44,669 nt of DNA from Anaerolinea thermophila (GCA_020724505.1 DYGV01000002.1:29619-74287), one strand, 5' to 3'. Positions 7,541 to 16,297 are shown, counted from the stretch's first letter. Notes: generated from the sequence alone by a model not told the origin. Translations and numbers: made by a program.

Positions 7541-9250
7541 CTATTTTTTCCTGATTTGCCACGCGAGGCGGGCTTGAGATTTACGTCTGCGATTCAAGGC
7601 GGGAACGGAATATTTCAACTGATCATCAATCGCTTTCTTCAATAATTCCGGCATGGATTTCTCGCCAAAGAAATGTTTGCGATATTCGCCGCTGCCCATG
7701 AATCCCACACGGCGGCTGAGCAGATTGAAACGCAGTTTGTTGTCGGGCAGATGATTTTTCCCATTGAGCAAATCCTTGAAGGCGGATGACATCCACGGGA
7801 AACGCTCGAACTGTTTCTTGATCTCGGCGACCGTACGATCCACATCCGCTTCATCTTCGGGGTTGACCTGATCCATCAAGGCGTCGATCTTTTCCTGAAT
7901 CTCGAAGAAGAGTGGAAAGCCGCCGCCTGCCAGTTTATGCCCCCGCATGAGTTGGATGTACTCATCCCGATTATTGGCGCGATAGCGATTCGTGATCAGA
8001 CTCAAATATTCAAGATATGCACCGAGCAGCCAGAGCACTTCATATACATTCCAGAGTTTGAAATTGTGCCATGACTTGAATGAGCTTGCCACAATACGGT
8101 CATGCATGTTGATGTAATCCAGCGTGATCGGCTCGAGTGAAGAAAATGCCTTGGCTGAATAATCGCCCGTTTGTTTGGCTTTCAACAGCAAATCGGCGAT
8201 AAGAAAAATTTGCGCGTGAGTGACGTACAACCCTTTCGAGTAGAGCGGGTCAATGAACCCTGCGGCGTGAGCGAGCAAAGCGAATCTATCGCCGACAATG
8301 TGATGTGCGGAATATTGCAGGCGGTTAATTCTCCTCCAATCGCGGACGGGTTTGGCGTTTTTCAGTTGCGCTTCCATATCGGGGAATTGCTGGATGAATT
8401 CGCGGAATTCCTCCTCGGGAGTCAAATCGTCCCGTTGCGGGTACAGGCGCGGATCAAGTTGCAGACCCACACTGCACAAAGGATTTGTGGAAGCAGGATG
8501 ATTATTGAACGGAATGATCCACAGCCAGCCACCCTTGAAGATATGATGAAGCGTCCCTTGTGAAAGCGGGTATGGATGTCCGTAATCCTGATGAGGCATG
8601 GTCACTTCGTTGAAACCGGGCACATCGATCATGTGCGTAAAGATGGTGCGGGAGTGTGACATCAGGTCGCGGTGGCGCCAGTTGAATTTCTGCGCCAGAA
8701 TGGATTTCATCCCACCCGCGTCGATGATGTATTCGGCGCGATAAGGCTTATCCTTGCTGGTGATGATCTCCACACCATCAAGCTGGACGTTGATATCTTT
8801 TATGAAGGTGTTTTGTAAGATCGTTGCACCGTAAGAGATGGCAACCGAAGTCAGGAAGTAATCCGAGTCCTGCCGCGTGATATGAATCTCATGTCCGTAG
8901 GGCATTTTAGGAATCACGGCTTGCAGGGTTTTGCGCGGGTCAACTCTTTGACCTGGGGTGTGATGCACGAAACTGAAATGACGCTTCACTCCGTGTTGCG
9001 TACCGATATAGTTGTAAAAGTTTTCAGAGGAATAATAGGCAAGTTCGGGCACATCGTAAAATTCCGCCAGCGCGCGCATGGCTTCGGATGTTTCCAGAAT
9101 CATCGACTCGCCGATGGTGAAGCGGGGATGCTGTCCGCCCTCAAAGACAATCACAGACAAGCCCTGGCGAGCCAACACGCTCGCCAGGGTCGAACCGCCG
9201 ATGCCAGAGCCAATGATGGCGACATCATATTTCTTTTGTTCATTTGCCAT
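7541..9250 (-). CDS. FAD-dependent oxidoreductase of the tryptophan-halogenase-like family
   Basis: This 569-residue flavoprotein begins with the Rossmann motif G-S-G-I-G-G-S near residue 14. A family segment [10 protein letters not shown] follows near 45, and later G-G-W-L-W-I-I-P-F near 240. The latter fits the W-x-W-x-I-P motif of flavin-dependent halogenases, and the former resembles their G-E-A/S-x-x-P region. A later [13 protein letters not shown] segment is the usual second FAD-contact region. Some geranylgeranyl-reductase and monooxygenase relatives also keep parts of this pattern, so halogenation is not proven. The C-terminal 150 residues are long, helical and unassigned. It sits 4 bases after trxA and abuts the phosphatidyltransferase, suggesting modification of a lipid or small phenolic product. 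Confidence 0.75.
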   Translation of the reverse strand: MANEQKKYDVAIIGSGIGGSTLASVLARQGLSVIVFEGGQHPRFTIGESMILETSEAMRALAEFYDVPELAYYSSENFYNYIGTQHGVKRHFSFVHHTPGQRVDPRKTLQAVIPKMPYGHEIHITRQDSDYFLTSVAISYGATILQNTFIKDINVQLDGVEIITSKDKPYRAEYIIDAGGMKSILAQKFNWRHRDLMSHSRTIFTHMIDVPGFNEVTMPHQDYGHPYPLSQGTLHHIFKGGWLWIIPFNNHPASTNPLCSVGLQLDPRLYPQRDDLTPEEEFREFIQQFPDMEAQLKNAKPVRDWRRINRLQYSAHHIVGDRFALLAHAAGFIDPLYSKGLYVTHAQIFLIADLLLKAKQTGDYSAKAFSSLEPITLDYINMHDRIVASSFKSWHNFKLWNVYEVLWLLGAYLEYLSLITNRYRANNRDEYIQLMRGHKLAGGGFPLFFEIQEKIDALMDQVNPEDEADVDRTVAEIKKQFERFPWMSSAFKDLLNGKNHLPDNKLRFNLLSRRVGFMGSGEYRKHFFGEKSMPELLKKAIDDQLKYSVPALNRRRKSQARLAWQIRKK

Positions 9251-9254
9251 ACAG

Positions 9255-9596
9255 TTATGCTCTCACTGGAGCTTTGAGCAACCCATCCACCTTGGCTTTG
9301 ATAGCGGGAGCGGGCGCGGCACCAACGATGGTATCCCTGACCAACCCATCCCTGATAAAGAGCAGGGTTGGAATCCCTTGTATGCCATATTTCATCGCCC
9401 ATTGCGGATTCTCATCCGTATTGACCTTGGCGATGGTCAGTTTGTCTCCGTACTCTGCGGCTAATTTTTCTAGGACAGGTGCGATCATTTTACAGGGGGT
9501 ACACCAGGGCGCCCAGAAATCCACAACCACAGGGGTAGTCGATTTAATGACCGTGGTTTCAAATTCAGCATCAGTTATATGTAAGGGTGTATTCAT
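9255..9596 (-). CDS. trxA: Thioredoxin
   Basis: A 113-residue thioredoxin: [16 protein letters not shown] around residues 23-38 carries the redox pair in a C-T-P-C variant of the usual C-G-P-C. The later [11 protein letters not shown] holds the cis-proline. It reduces protein disulfides in the cytoplasm using thioredoxin reductase; the fusion reductase at 17360 is one candidate partner. AAGGAG precedes the start, and the gene lies tightly between DUF1684 and the halogenase-like gene. Confidence 0.93.
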   Translation of the reverse strand: MNTPLHITDAEFETTVIKSTTPVVVDFWAPWCTPCKMIAPVLEKLAAEYGDKLTIAKVNTDENPQWAMKYGIQGIPTLLFIRDGLVRDTIVGAAPAPAIKAKVDGLLKAPVRA

Positions 9597-9614
9597 TTTG
9601 GTTCTCCTTGTTGT

Positions 9615-10121
9615 TTAGTGTTCAAATATTTTTTCGCCGGCGCGGACAGCCACCTTGATACGATTTTCGGCTGGCGTAATTGGACAGGACCATTGTTCGT
9701 TGTAGGCGCAGTATGGGTTGTATGCTAGATTGAAATCCACGAGGAATTTTCCATCGGGGAGTTTTTCAGGTTCAAGATAGCGCCCTGCGGGATAAGATTC
9801 TTTCCCTGCCAGCGTATCTACAAAGGGAAGAAAGTATCCGTGCCCATTTTTGTAGATCGTGAGTTCCGCCGACTGCCCATCCACTTGAAACTTGAATTTG
9901 CCGAAACGTTGATAAGTTTGAGGCTGTCCGCCTGTGGTCTGGATTGTGATACTTTCTGAGGTTGGCAAGATTTCCACGTTCACTTCGAGGCGCAATGCAT
10001 TATTTTCAGGGAAATAATCGAGTCCCTTGAAATGCTGTTTCTGGAACGGTGTCAATGGACTTTGATGGTGGCGCGCATAGAATTGGTCTTTTTCAGCGCG
10101 GAAGGTTTTGAGGGATTGCAT
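9615..10121 (-). CDS. DUF1684 family protein
   Basis: This 168-residue soluble protein has the pattern of DUF1684: an N-terminal F-R-x-x-K-D-x-F-Y-A segment with S-P-L-T, then F-K-G-L-D-Y-F-P. The C-terminus has Y-P-A-G-R-Y-L-E and V-D-F-N-L-A-Y-N-P-Y-C-A-Y-N-E-x-W-x-C-P-x-P/T-x-x-N-R. The conserved N-P-Y-C-A-Y and W-S-C-P residues may form a binding or catalytic site, but no biochemical role is established that I can cite. AAGGAG precedes the ATG. It stands 19 bases upstream of trxA. Confidence 0.8.
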   Translation of the reverse strand: MQSLKTFRAEKDQFYARHHQSPLTPFQKQHFKGLDYFPENNALRLEVNVEILPTSESITIQTTGGQPQTYQRFGKFKFQVDGQSAELTIYKNGHGYFLPFVDTLAGKESYPAGRYLEPEKLPDGKFLVDFNLAYNPYCAYNEQWSCPITPAENRIKVAVRAGEKIFEH

Positions 10122-10201
10122 GTTTTGTCTCCTTATTCTTCAACCACAGAGAGGACAATCGAGGTCTTTTTCTTACCTGCCAACTGAGACGCGTAATTGG
10201 A

Positions 10202-10435
10202 TCACGATTGCCCCTTCTTGATGCTGAGAACTGTGGAAGCGCTAGAAACTGTGGAAACAATATACGGTACACAAACCGTCAGGATGATTTTCAACACGCG
10301 GGTAGGATCCATTTGCCCATGCAGCAATGCGTCTCCATGATTGATAGCTGTCAGTATGGCGCCTACGATGAGCGCGGTGTAGCTTGCCCGCCGTACAATA
10401 TCCCTAGAAAAACATAGTGTAAGAAAATCTTTCAT
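10202..10435 (-). CDS. NrtS-like small two-helix membrane protein
   Basis: This 77-residue protein with two hydrophobic helices matches the NrtS pattern: A-L-I-V-G-A-I-L-T-A-I-N-H-G-D in helix 1, then a short loop, then K-I-I-L-T-V-C-V-P-Y-I-V-S-T-V-S. NrtS proteins are described as small nitrate/nitrite transporters. The ATG follows A-T-A-G-G-A-A-T directly after the glutaredoxin stop, so it is likely coupled to that gene. Its link to the surrounding redox genes is unclear. Confidence 0.7.
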   Translation of the reverse strand: MKDFLTLCFSRDIVRRASYTALIVGAILTAINHGDALLHGQMDPTRVLKIILTVCVPYIVSTVSSASTVLSIKKGQS

Positions 10436-10439
10436 ATTC

Positions 10440-10700
10440 CTATATCAGACGGGTTTCGAAGAGTTTTTCAGATAACCTGGTATTGGTTGGCTCGACTAAA
10501 ATGGAGCCATCGCCAAAGACAATGGTTGGAACACTGCGATTGCCACGGTTTGTAGTTTTGACGAATTTTTCGCCTTCACGATCTTTGTCAATATCAATCC
10601 AGTTATAGGGAATCTGGTGTTCGTCCAGCAGGCGTTTTGTGCGTCTGCAATCCCCGCACCAATCGGTGCCATAGACAGTGATGCCAGGTTGGTGGTTCAT
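10440..10700 (-). CDS. Glutaredoxin/mycoredoxin-like protein
   Basis: This 86-residue glutaredoxin-fold protein has the active site Y-G-T-D-W-C-G-D-C-R-R-T near residues 10-21 and the S-V-P-T-I-V-F cis-proline strand near 57. The sequence is closely related to the N-terminal domain of the fusion at 17360, which has W-C-P-D-C, so the two share ancestry. Such W-C-x-D-C proteins resemble mycoredoxins, which use low-molecular-weight thiols or thioredoxin-type reductases. AGAGGA precedes the start. It lies 11 bases downstream of ribA. Confidence 0.88.
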   Translation of the reverse strand: MNHQPGITVYGTDWCGDCRRTKRLLDEHQIPYNWIDIDKDREGEKFVKTTNRGNRSVPTIVFGDGSILVEPTNTRLSEKLFETRLI

Positions 10701-10711
10701 TGGTTCCTCTT

Positions 10712-11470
10712 TCAGTTCTGGCTCAGTTGAGCGATTTGTTCAGAAGTCATACCATCCACAACGGGGAGGTCGCCCTGCTCCTGCAGATGGAGTTTCCCGA
10801 ATGTATCGAGCATGTGACCGGACTTTTCGGCTTTGGTCTTTAGATAAAATTCGTTGTGCGGATTGGGCGGGATGATGACGGGAATGCGTCCGTTGACTTT
10901 CACGCCGTGCTGGGTCAGGTTTTCGATTTTGCGCGGGTTGTTGGTCATCAACTGAATCGATTTGACCTTCAAGGAAAACAGCATGTGCGCGGCAACACTG
11001 TATTCGCGCTCGTCATCGCGAAAGCCCAGGGCAAGGTTGGCATCCACGGTATCGTAGCCATGATCCTGCAATCCATAGGCGCGGATTTTATTGATCAAGC
11101 CAATACCGCGCCCCTCCTGACGCATGTAGAGCAGAATGCCCTTGTCCATTTTCCCAATTTCCTTGAGCGCGGTTTCCAACTGGTCGCGGCAGTCACAACG
11201 CAGGGAGCCTATCGCATCGCCGGTCAGGCATTCCGAATGGACGCGGACTGGCACGTTTTCCGCATTCGTCACATCGCCGCGTACGATGGCGGTATGTTCC
11301 TTACCATCCCGGTTGTTGTAGAAAGCAAAGATGTGAAAGTCTCCAAAGCGCGAGGGTAACTCGCCGATGGCGGCGATGCGTACACAGACCTTGTCCGGTC
11401 CGAAGCCTTCGCATTCGTGTTTCAGGTTTTCATCGAGCAGTTCCTTGATTTGCATGTGTGTGAGTGACAT
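10712..11470 (-). CDS. ribA: GTP cyclohydrolase II
   Basis: RibA opens GTP and releases formate and pyrophosphate at the start of riboflavin synthesis. The zinc site is S-E-C-L-T-G-D-A-I-G-S-L-R-C-D-C (C-x10-C-x-C). The catalytic Y-M-R-Q-E-G-R-G-I-G-L follows, and then the L-M-T-N-N-P-R-K-I nucleotide segment. AAGGAG favours the ATG at 11470 (spacing 5); ATG 11473 and the track's 11491 are alternatives. No DHBP synthase domain is fused, and the rest of the rib pathway is not in the window. Its place among flavin- and thiol-dependent genes suggests local supply of flavin, but that is inference. Confidence 0.92.
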   Translation of the reverse strand: MSLTHMQIKELLDENLKHECEGFGPDKVCVRIAAIGELPSRFGDFHIFAFYNNRDGKEHTAIVRGDVTNAENVPVRVHSECLTGDAIGSLRCDCRDQLETALKEIGKMDKGILLYMRQEGRGIGLINKIRAYGLQDHGYDTVDANLALGFRDDEREYSVAAHMLFSLKVKSIQLMTNNPRKIENLTQHGVKVNGRIPVIIPPNPHNEFYLKTKAEKSGHMLDTFGKLHLQEQGDLPVVDGMTSEQIAQLSQN

Positions 11471-11520
11471 CATGTCTCCTTGTGAAATCAATAATTGAGT
11501 ATAGATTGGGTGGATATGAT

Positions 11521-12126
11521 CTATCCTGTTAATGCTGTTTGGGGATAGCCTACATAAACAGTGACATCTTCCATAAAATCACAACTTTCCTGCCAGGTCT
11601 CGAAGGGCAGGTCTTCGAAATCTCCGGCAAGTTGATGAAAGGGTTCGGTCATCATGATGTATTCATGGGACGGAATTGAGTTTTTCAATAACTGATGAAT
11701 TAGGATCACATCCTCACCTGCCATTTCATCGAATTGTCGAATCTTCCTGAACACAGCCTCGCCGAGATGCAGAATGGCTTTCAAGCGCAGGTCAAAGATG
11801 CGCTGGCAGGCGTCGCAGTCGCAGTCCGCTCTTTCAATGGACAAGGAATGAACGCGTTCGTAAAAGACCCTGAAAAATTCCCGTACCTGGCGAGCCACAT
11901 CCCGGGCGACCTCGATCTGGTCTCCTGCATTTACTTCTGCATATAGAAATGCCGCATCGCCCTCCAGCTTGTTCAAAGTCAATGGATACGCGGCGTGATC
12001 GATTACCGCCTCCAGCAATTCGAAGACGATCTCCTCGGCATGGATGGCGCTCAACTTTTGTGAGCGAATGAACTGTGTGTAACCGCTGATGTCCACCATA
12101 ACCAGCGCCACTTTTCTTGTGTCCAT
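11521..12126 (-). CDS. DUF2652 protein (nucleotidyl-cyclase-like fold) with C-x-C-x-x-C
   Basis: The start is set at ATG 12126 (or 12129) behind AAGGAAGG; the track's TTG at 12141 overlaps the SDR stop. The 201-residue product opens with V-A-L-V-M-V-D-I-S-G-Y-T-Q-F, the class III adenylate/guanylate-cyclase-like first strand. A later K-L-E-G-D-A-A-F-L-Y matches the second conserved block. A cysteine cluster, C-D-C-D-A-C (about 109-114), is followed by L-R-L-K-A-I-L-H-L-G-E. DUF2652 proteins are degenerate relatives of cyclases; whether they bind nucleotide or metal is unknown. A second DUF2652 gene with the same cysteine motif is at 18680. Confidence 0.78.
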   Translation of the reverse strand: MDTRKVALVMVDISGYTQFIRSQKLSAIHAEEIVFELLEAVIDHAAYPLTLNKLEGDAAFLYAEVNAGDQIEVARDVARQVREFFRVFYERVHSLSIERADCDCDACQRIFDLRLKAILHLGEAVFRKIRQFDEMAGEDVILIHQLLKNSIPSHEYIMMTEPFHQLAGDFEDLPFETWQESCDFMEDVTVYVGYPQTALTG

Positions 12127-12137
12127 CATCCTTCCTT

Positions 12138-12848
12138 TCAACTAGCATAGAGCGGAATGCGTGCGCCGTTGATCATCCGCGCCTCGCCTGAACTTAGGAA
12201 CAGGAGAGCCGAAGCAATATCCTCCGGCGTTGTCCAACTTGAATTCTCATCGTCGGGTTTTTGATCGCGTACATGTTCGGTGTCGATCTTTTTTACAAGC
12301 AGAATGTTGGCAGTGATCCCGCTTCCCTTGACCTCTTCTGCAATCGTTCTGAGCAAAATCTCCTGTGCCGACTTGCCGATGGCGTATGGTGCCATATCCG
12401 CCACCGGGTCGGAGGCAAGTGGCGATGAAACGGCGAGAATACGCCCCCAATGGTTGGAGAGCATTAACGGGAGCACGTCCCTCGTCAAGTGATAAGTTGT
12501 CCATAAATGCTGTTGAAGCATGGACTCCACCTGTTCGCGGTCCGATTCGACCACAGACTTGCCTCCGCTCCATCCCCCCACCAAGTGAAGCAGGATATCA
12601 ATTCGCCCGAATTTATCCATCGCCTGCCGCACCAGGTCGGAGGTTCGTTCGGGTTGGCATAAATCGGCGACGCTGATCAGGACGCGTTCCCTGGGTAATT
12701 TCAATTCCTCCTCGAGCGACTGGACCCTTTCCAGGTTGGTCCCGACTAGTACGAGCCGGACGCCCCGATCTGCAAACTGCCTGGTGACAATCTGCCCCAG
12801 CCTGCCTGTGGCGCCGGTAATAACAGCGACGCGATTATTGATGCTCAT
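12138..12848 (-). CDS. Short-chain dehydrogenase/reductase
   Basis: ATG 12848 follows GGAG and begins directly at the Rossmann strand, so the 54 extra residues of the track ORF are probably not translated. The 236-residue SDR has the cofactor motif T-G-A-T-G-R-L-G, an A-D-L segment, an L-L-H-L-V-G-G-W strand in place of the usual N-x-A-G, and the catalytic pair Y-A-I-G-K with an upstream S-S. The substrate is unknown. It is the first gene of the minus-strand redox run, and its stop overlaps the translation-start region of the DUF2652 gene. About 210 bases upstream (to 13061) contain no other gene. Confidence 0.85.
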   Translation of the reverse strand: MSINNRVAVITGATGRLGQIVTRQFADRGVRLVLVGTNLERVQSLEEELKLPRERVLISVADLCQPERTSDLVRQAMDKFGRIDILLHLVGGWSGGKSVVESDREQVESMLQQHLWTTYHLTRDVLPLMLSNHWGRILAVSSPLASDPVADMAPYAIGKSAQEILLRTIAEEVKGSGITANILLVKKIDTEHVRDQKPDDENSSWTTPEDIASALLFLSSGEARMINGARIPLYAS

Positions 12849-13061
12849 TATGAATCTCCAAAAGATTGTTGATTTCGGTTGACGCTGCCGAAAATCTATA
12901 CTGGTGATACCGACCTCGCCATTATTCTTACCCGCCCATGATTCTTGCAAAATAGCAATGTTGGATTCCAACAGGCGAACACACTGTAATTGAATCGGGA
13001 TGTAAGTCATTCACCTCAAGCTGCGTCAATGGGATAAAACCCGACTGGGAAGGAAAAGCCC

Positions 13062-13403
13062 ATGAACGAACACACTCAAAAACTGCAAGCCATCCTTGAA
13101 AAAGAATCCCTGACTGCCAAAGAGGTGCAAGATGGTGTCGTTACCTGCTTCTTTGCCATCAACCGCGATTTTGTGAAGCGCCGCATGGGTGACATCCCAG
13201 TTGAACAGGTGGATGGGGTACTGCAAGAATTGGTCACTCAGGTTCTTGATGAACATCACATTGATCCTGAAAAGCCCGAACTCTATCTATTACAACAGGC
13301 AGAGTTGGCGCTGGAGGAACAGACTGGATTCGAGACTGAACCGGACCTGCTCCAGATGCACAAAGGCATTGTCCAAACCTTGTTCTCGCGAGCAAAAAAT
13401 TGA
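13062..13403 (+). CDS. Hypothetical protein, 113 aa, upstream of the deiodinase-like gene
   Basis: I do not recognise this family. The protein is acidic, soluble and mostly helical, with one cysteine in V-V-T-C-F-F-A-I-N-R-D-F and a C-terminal basic tail. GGAAGG precedes the ATG at proper spacing. It ends 42 bases before the selenoprotein gene on the same strand, so the two probably form an operon. No signal peptide or membrane segment is seen. Confidence 0.7.
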   Translation: MNEHTQKLQAILEKESLTAKEVQDGVVTCFFAINRDFVKRRMGDIPVEQVDGVLQELVTQVLDEHHIDPEKPELYLLQQAELALEEQTGFETEPDLLQMHKGIVQTLFSRAKN

Positions 13404-13445
13404 AGCGCGGTTTTCTTCATTCCCAGATTTTGATTGGAGACCCAC

Positions 13446-14147
13446 ATGGATGATCGGTTGACCCGCTACAACTACGATAGTTTCGTACCCGAGAAATTCG
13501 AGCCGTGGATGAACTTCGAAGCCAGCCCGAAGACAGGCACCGTTGGGTTGGATTTCCCGTTATGGGATTTGGATCAAACGCCCACAAGGCTCAGTGAGAT
13601 CTGGTCGCGGCACGATTACACCATTGTGGAGTTCGGCAGTTTCACCTGACCGTATTGCGGGATGGCGGCGCCATCCATGAATGCTATGGCGGATAAGTAC
13701 GGAGAATACAAAGTTGGGTCAATATTTCTTTATTCTCACGAAGCCCACCCTGGGGAAAATTATCCACACCTGACCTCAATGGAACAGAAATTCCGTCACG
13801 CGCGGGACCTGCGGGATGTCCTCGACGTGACGCGCCCGATCCTGGTGGATTCTCTCGACGGCGCGTGTCACCGCGCCTACGGCTCGATGCCCAATATGAC
13901 CTGGATCTTCGCCCGATCAGGTCTGATCGTTTACAAGTCGGACTGGACGGACGCGCACAGCGTGGAAAATGCGATCCAATATTTCAGCCAAATTCCAAGC
14001 CGACGAAAGGTAGGTGAACGACTGGCGCCCTTCCACGTGGAGCGGCTGGATTACCGCAATCAGGAACGCGAACAGTTTTACAAATGCCTCGAACGCAACG
14101 GCCCCAAAGCCGTGGCGGAGTTTCGCAAGGCGTTTCCTACAGGTTGA
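13446..14147 (+). CDS. Iodothyronine-deiodinase-like selenoprotein, in-frame TGA at codon 68
   Basis: The track splits this gene into 13434-13649 and 13662-14147; both pieces are in the same frame and only one TGA (13647-13649) separates them. Reading it as selenocysteine gives 233 residues from ATG 13446, which has GGAG upstream. The sequence V-E-F-G-S-F-T-U68-P-Y-C-G-M-A-A-P matches the deiodinase active site F-G-S-x-T-U-P-x. The downstream Y-S-H-E-A-H-P-G-E-N-Y matches the deiodinase E-E-A-H-x-x-D-G-W block. The fold is thioredoxin-like. Bacterial relatives are presumably peroxide or thiol reductases rather than hormone deiodinases. No N-terminal membrane anchor is visible. The 3' end overlaps the convergent VTT gene by 11 bases. 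Confidence 0.92.
13660..13676 (+). promoter_or_regulatory. SECIS-like hairpin after the deiodinase-like TGA
   Basis: GGATGGC and GCCATCC form a perfect 7-bp stem with a GGC loop, beginning 10 bases after the TGA, with the loop 17 bases after it. A short strong stem with G in the first loop positions at this distance fits the general bacterial SECIS pattern read by SelB. Confidence 0.7.
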
Positions 14148-14835
14148 TTCTTTTCTCACGATAACGGACGATGCGATAAAAACCTATGCTGACTGCGAAC
14201 ATCGCCGCAGAGATCACCAATGAAAGTGGATCAAGCCTGACGCTTTGAGATGCAAAATCGCCTTGAATGGACGCGCCTAACATGCCGAATGAAATCGTGC
14301 CAGGGATACTGCCCAGTACCGTCGCCAACATGAACCAACCCAGGTCAATCCGCAGGAAGCCTGAAAAGTAACTGACCAGATCGTAGGGCAGGAACAGGAA
14401 GCGCAAAATCATTGTCGTTTGGAAACTTTCACGCCGAAGACGGTCGGCGTAGATGCCAACTGTTTTATTTTGCTCGATGTTATGCAGAAAGCCGCTCCCG
14501 AAAAAACGCCCGATGAAATAAGCGATCATGGAAGAGAGATTGCTGGCGATCATGGCGTAGGCAATTCCCCGGACAGGACCGTACAGGTAGGTGGCGGTCA
14601 TCGTCACCAGTGTGGCGGGGAAAAGAAAAATGGGGCGAATCATATAAACCAGAACATACAGCGGAAACCCATACGGGCTGTCCGAAACAAAATGAATTAG
14701 CGCCTGCATGGTCTCCATTGGCGTCAAACCGTTGGCGGTTGTGTACCACCAGTAGCTCGCCAGCAGGATCGCCCAGGCAATCATGGCGATCACTTTGCTC
14801 TTGTAGCGCGGGGGCTTTGCGGTTTCTGTGTTCAT
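14137..14835 (-). CDS. VTT-domain (TVP38/TMEM64, DedA-related) membrane protein
   Basis: This 232-residue membrane protein has an N-terminal helix followed by a VTT domain: R-P-I-F-L-F-P-A-T-L near residue 68, then a G-x-x-x-G/A helix, then F-G-S-G-F, and L-R-F-L-F-L-P-Y-D-L-V-S-Y-F-S-G near 145. VTT proteins are membrane proteins linked to lipid movement across bilayers; the exact role here is unknown. Its start overlaps the nnrE stop by 4 bases (ATGA), so they form an operon. Confidence 0.85.
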   Translation of the reverse strand: MNTETAKPPRYKSKVIAMIAWAILLASYWWYTTANGLTPMETMQALIHFVSDSPYGFPLYVLVYMIRPIFLFPATLVTMTATYLYGPVRGIAYAMIASNLSSMIAYFIGRFFGSGFLHNIEQNKTVGIYADRLRRESFQTTMILRFLFLPYDLVSYFSGFLRIDLGWFMLATVLGSIPGTISFGMLGASIQGDFASQSVRLDPLSLVISAAMFAVSIGFYRIVRYREKRINL

Positions 14836-15536
14836 GCTTCGACTCGGATGATGTCGCTCTCGGCGAACAAAGGCGGGACGACAATGCCCATGTTCGCATA
14901 CAGTTCTGGCGGGACACTGATGTCGGCGAGATATAAGTCGCCGACGAATTTTTTTGCATCAGGATGCAGCAACCCCTGTTTGGGCAGGGCAAGGGTTAGA
15001 GTTGCTGTCGCACAGATGGTCGGATCGTGCGCTGTGCCACTGGTGACATCCAGCCCTGAGGGCGTGTCAAGAGAGATGATTGGGACATTTTGATTATTTG
15101 CCCAGCGGATCAAATCCGCCGCGGTGCCGCGCGGAGATCCGCTCAGGCTGTAGCCAATGATCGAGTCGAGGATCAGGTTTGGGGTAGGAAGAAGCGAGGC
15201 AGAGTCCACGATGGGAAGCTTCATCCGTTGCAGGATATCCAGTTGATGGGCTGGGACTCCGCGAATTTCATCCCTAGGTTTTGTCAAAACGACAGTGACC
15301 TGCACGCCCCAATTATGCAGACGACCCGCGGCGGTCATCCCGCCCCCGCCATTGTTTCCACTTCCACAGAGGATGACCACGCTGGAGCCTTGTATCGCTC
15401 CGCGCAGTTGACGGCGCGCCAGTTCCGCGAAAGCGCGACCTGCATTTTCCATCATCTGAACCAACTCGATGTGATAATCCTCGATCATGGCGCGGTCCAC
15501 TTCGATCATTTGGGCGGTGGTTAGGGTTGGAAGCAT
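14832..15536 (-). CDS. nnrE: NAD(P)H-hydrate epimerase (YjeF N-terminal domain only)
   Basis: NnrE interconverts the R and S forms of damaged NAD(P)H hydrate so that a dehydratase can repair them. The domain is recognised from M-I-E-V-D-R-A-M-I, M-E-N-A-G-R-A-F-A, the loop G-S-G-N-N-G-G-G-G-M and S-L-D-T-P-S-G-L-D. Many bacterial proteins fuse this to the NnrD dehydratase; here only the epimerase half is present and no nnrD is in the window. GGAG favours the ATG at 15536 over the track's 15560, giving 234 residues. In the glycine loop, the usual G-G-D-G is G-G-G-G. Confidence 0.85.
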   Translation of the reverse strand: MLPTLTTAQMIEVDRAMIEDYHIELVQMMENAGRAFAELARRQLRGAIQGSSVVILCGSGNNGGGGMTAAGRLHNWGVQVTVVLTKPRDEIRGVPAHQLDILQRMKLPIVDSASLLPTPNLILDSIIGYSLSGSPRGTAADLIRWANNQNVPIISLDTPSGLDVTSGTAHDPTICATATLTLALPKQGLLHPDAKKFVGDLYLADISVPPELYANMGIVVPPLFAESDIIRVEA

Positions 15537-15596
15537 GTTGTTCTCCACTTTATGCATCAAAGATAGTATTCACGGGCGAACTATTACCTGCTGGTT

Positions 15597-15602
15597 TATA
15601 AT
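15597..15602 (+). promoter_or_regulatory. -10 element for a probably leaderless ECF sigma transcript
   Basis: A perfect TATAAT ends 6 bases before the ATG at 15609. No Shine-Dalgarno sequence precedes the ATG, so transcription would begin at or next to the start codon. No clear -35 was found. Confidence 0.5.
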
Positions 15603-15608
15603 CCACTT

Positions 15609-16250
15609 ATGGATAAGCGAACCAACGAAGAATGGGTTGCAGATTTACGCGCCGGTGGGGATCGGCAGGCACAGGCATTGGAGGATTTACGCGCCATCAT
15701 ATTGCGAGGATTGCCGTATGCCATTGCAGGAAGACTGGACCCCAACAGCCCCGAGTCGGAAGCGCTGACCGAGGAAGTGGTGCAGGAAACCTTGATGCGT
15801 GTTTTGGAATACCTTGACTCTTTTGAAGGACGCAGTCAATTCACGACTTGGGCACATAAAATTGCTGTGCGCGCCGCACTGACCGAGTTACGCCGCGTGC
15901 GCTGGCGCGAAGTACCCCTGCCCGAAATGAATATGAATGAGGAAAGTGATACTTCCTATCGCGAAACGCCAGATGATCAGGCGAATCCTGAAGAGCAGGT
16001 GTCGCAGGCTGAAATGATGGCGCGGGTCAACCGAATCATCATGGAGGAACTCACCGATAAACAGCGCCAGGCACTGACGGCCATCATGGAAGGTTTCCCG
16101 CTGGAGGAAGCTGCACAACGAATGGGAACCAATCGCAACGCGCTCTACAAGATGCTGCATGATGCCCGTCTGCGGCTGAAGAAACGCTTGGAAAAAGAAG
16201 GACTGACCCCGCAGGAGATTTTGTCTGTATTTGAGCAAGCTCGCAAGTAA
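15609..16250 (+). CDS. ECF-type RNA polymerase sigma factor
   Basis: This 213-residue sigma-70-family protein lacks region 3. Region 2 spans about 55-100 (L-T-E-E-V-V-Q-E-T-L-M-R-V, then F-T-T-W-A-H-K-I-A). An acidic linker of about 40 residues follows, then region 4 at about 145-200 (L-T-D-K-Q-R-Q-A-L, then A-A-Q-R-M-G-T-N-R-N-A-L-Y-K-M-L-H-D-A-R). The next gene encodes a small zinc-finger anti-sigma candidate 47 bases downstream. The target promoters are not known; redox genes nearby are natural candidates. Confidence 0.9.
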   Translation: MDKRTNEEWVADLRAGGDRQAQALEDLRAIILRGLPYAIAGRLDPNSPESEALTEEVVQETLMRVLEYLDSFEGRSQFTTWAHKIAVRAALTELRRVRWREVPLPEMNMNEESDTSYRETPDDQANPEEQVSQAEMMARVNRIIMEELTDKQRQALTAIMEGFPLEEAAQRMGTNRNALYKMLHDARLRLKKRLEKEGLTPQEILSVFEQARK

Positions 16251-16297
16251 GAGATTGAATGGGCATTGCTATCCATGTGTGGAAGGAATTTAGTAGC

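Noticed and set aside
12849-13010. 54-residue N-terminal extension of the SDR
   Set aside because: The extension precedes the Rossmann start, has no family pattern, and a good GGAG-ATG start lies at 12848.
13647-13649. TGA as a true stop with two separate genes (13434-13649 and 13662-14147)
   Set aside because: Both pieces are in one frame, the junction matches the deiodinase Sec motif, and the second piece has no ribosome binding site of its own.
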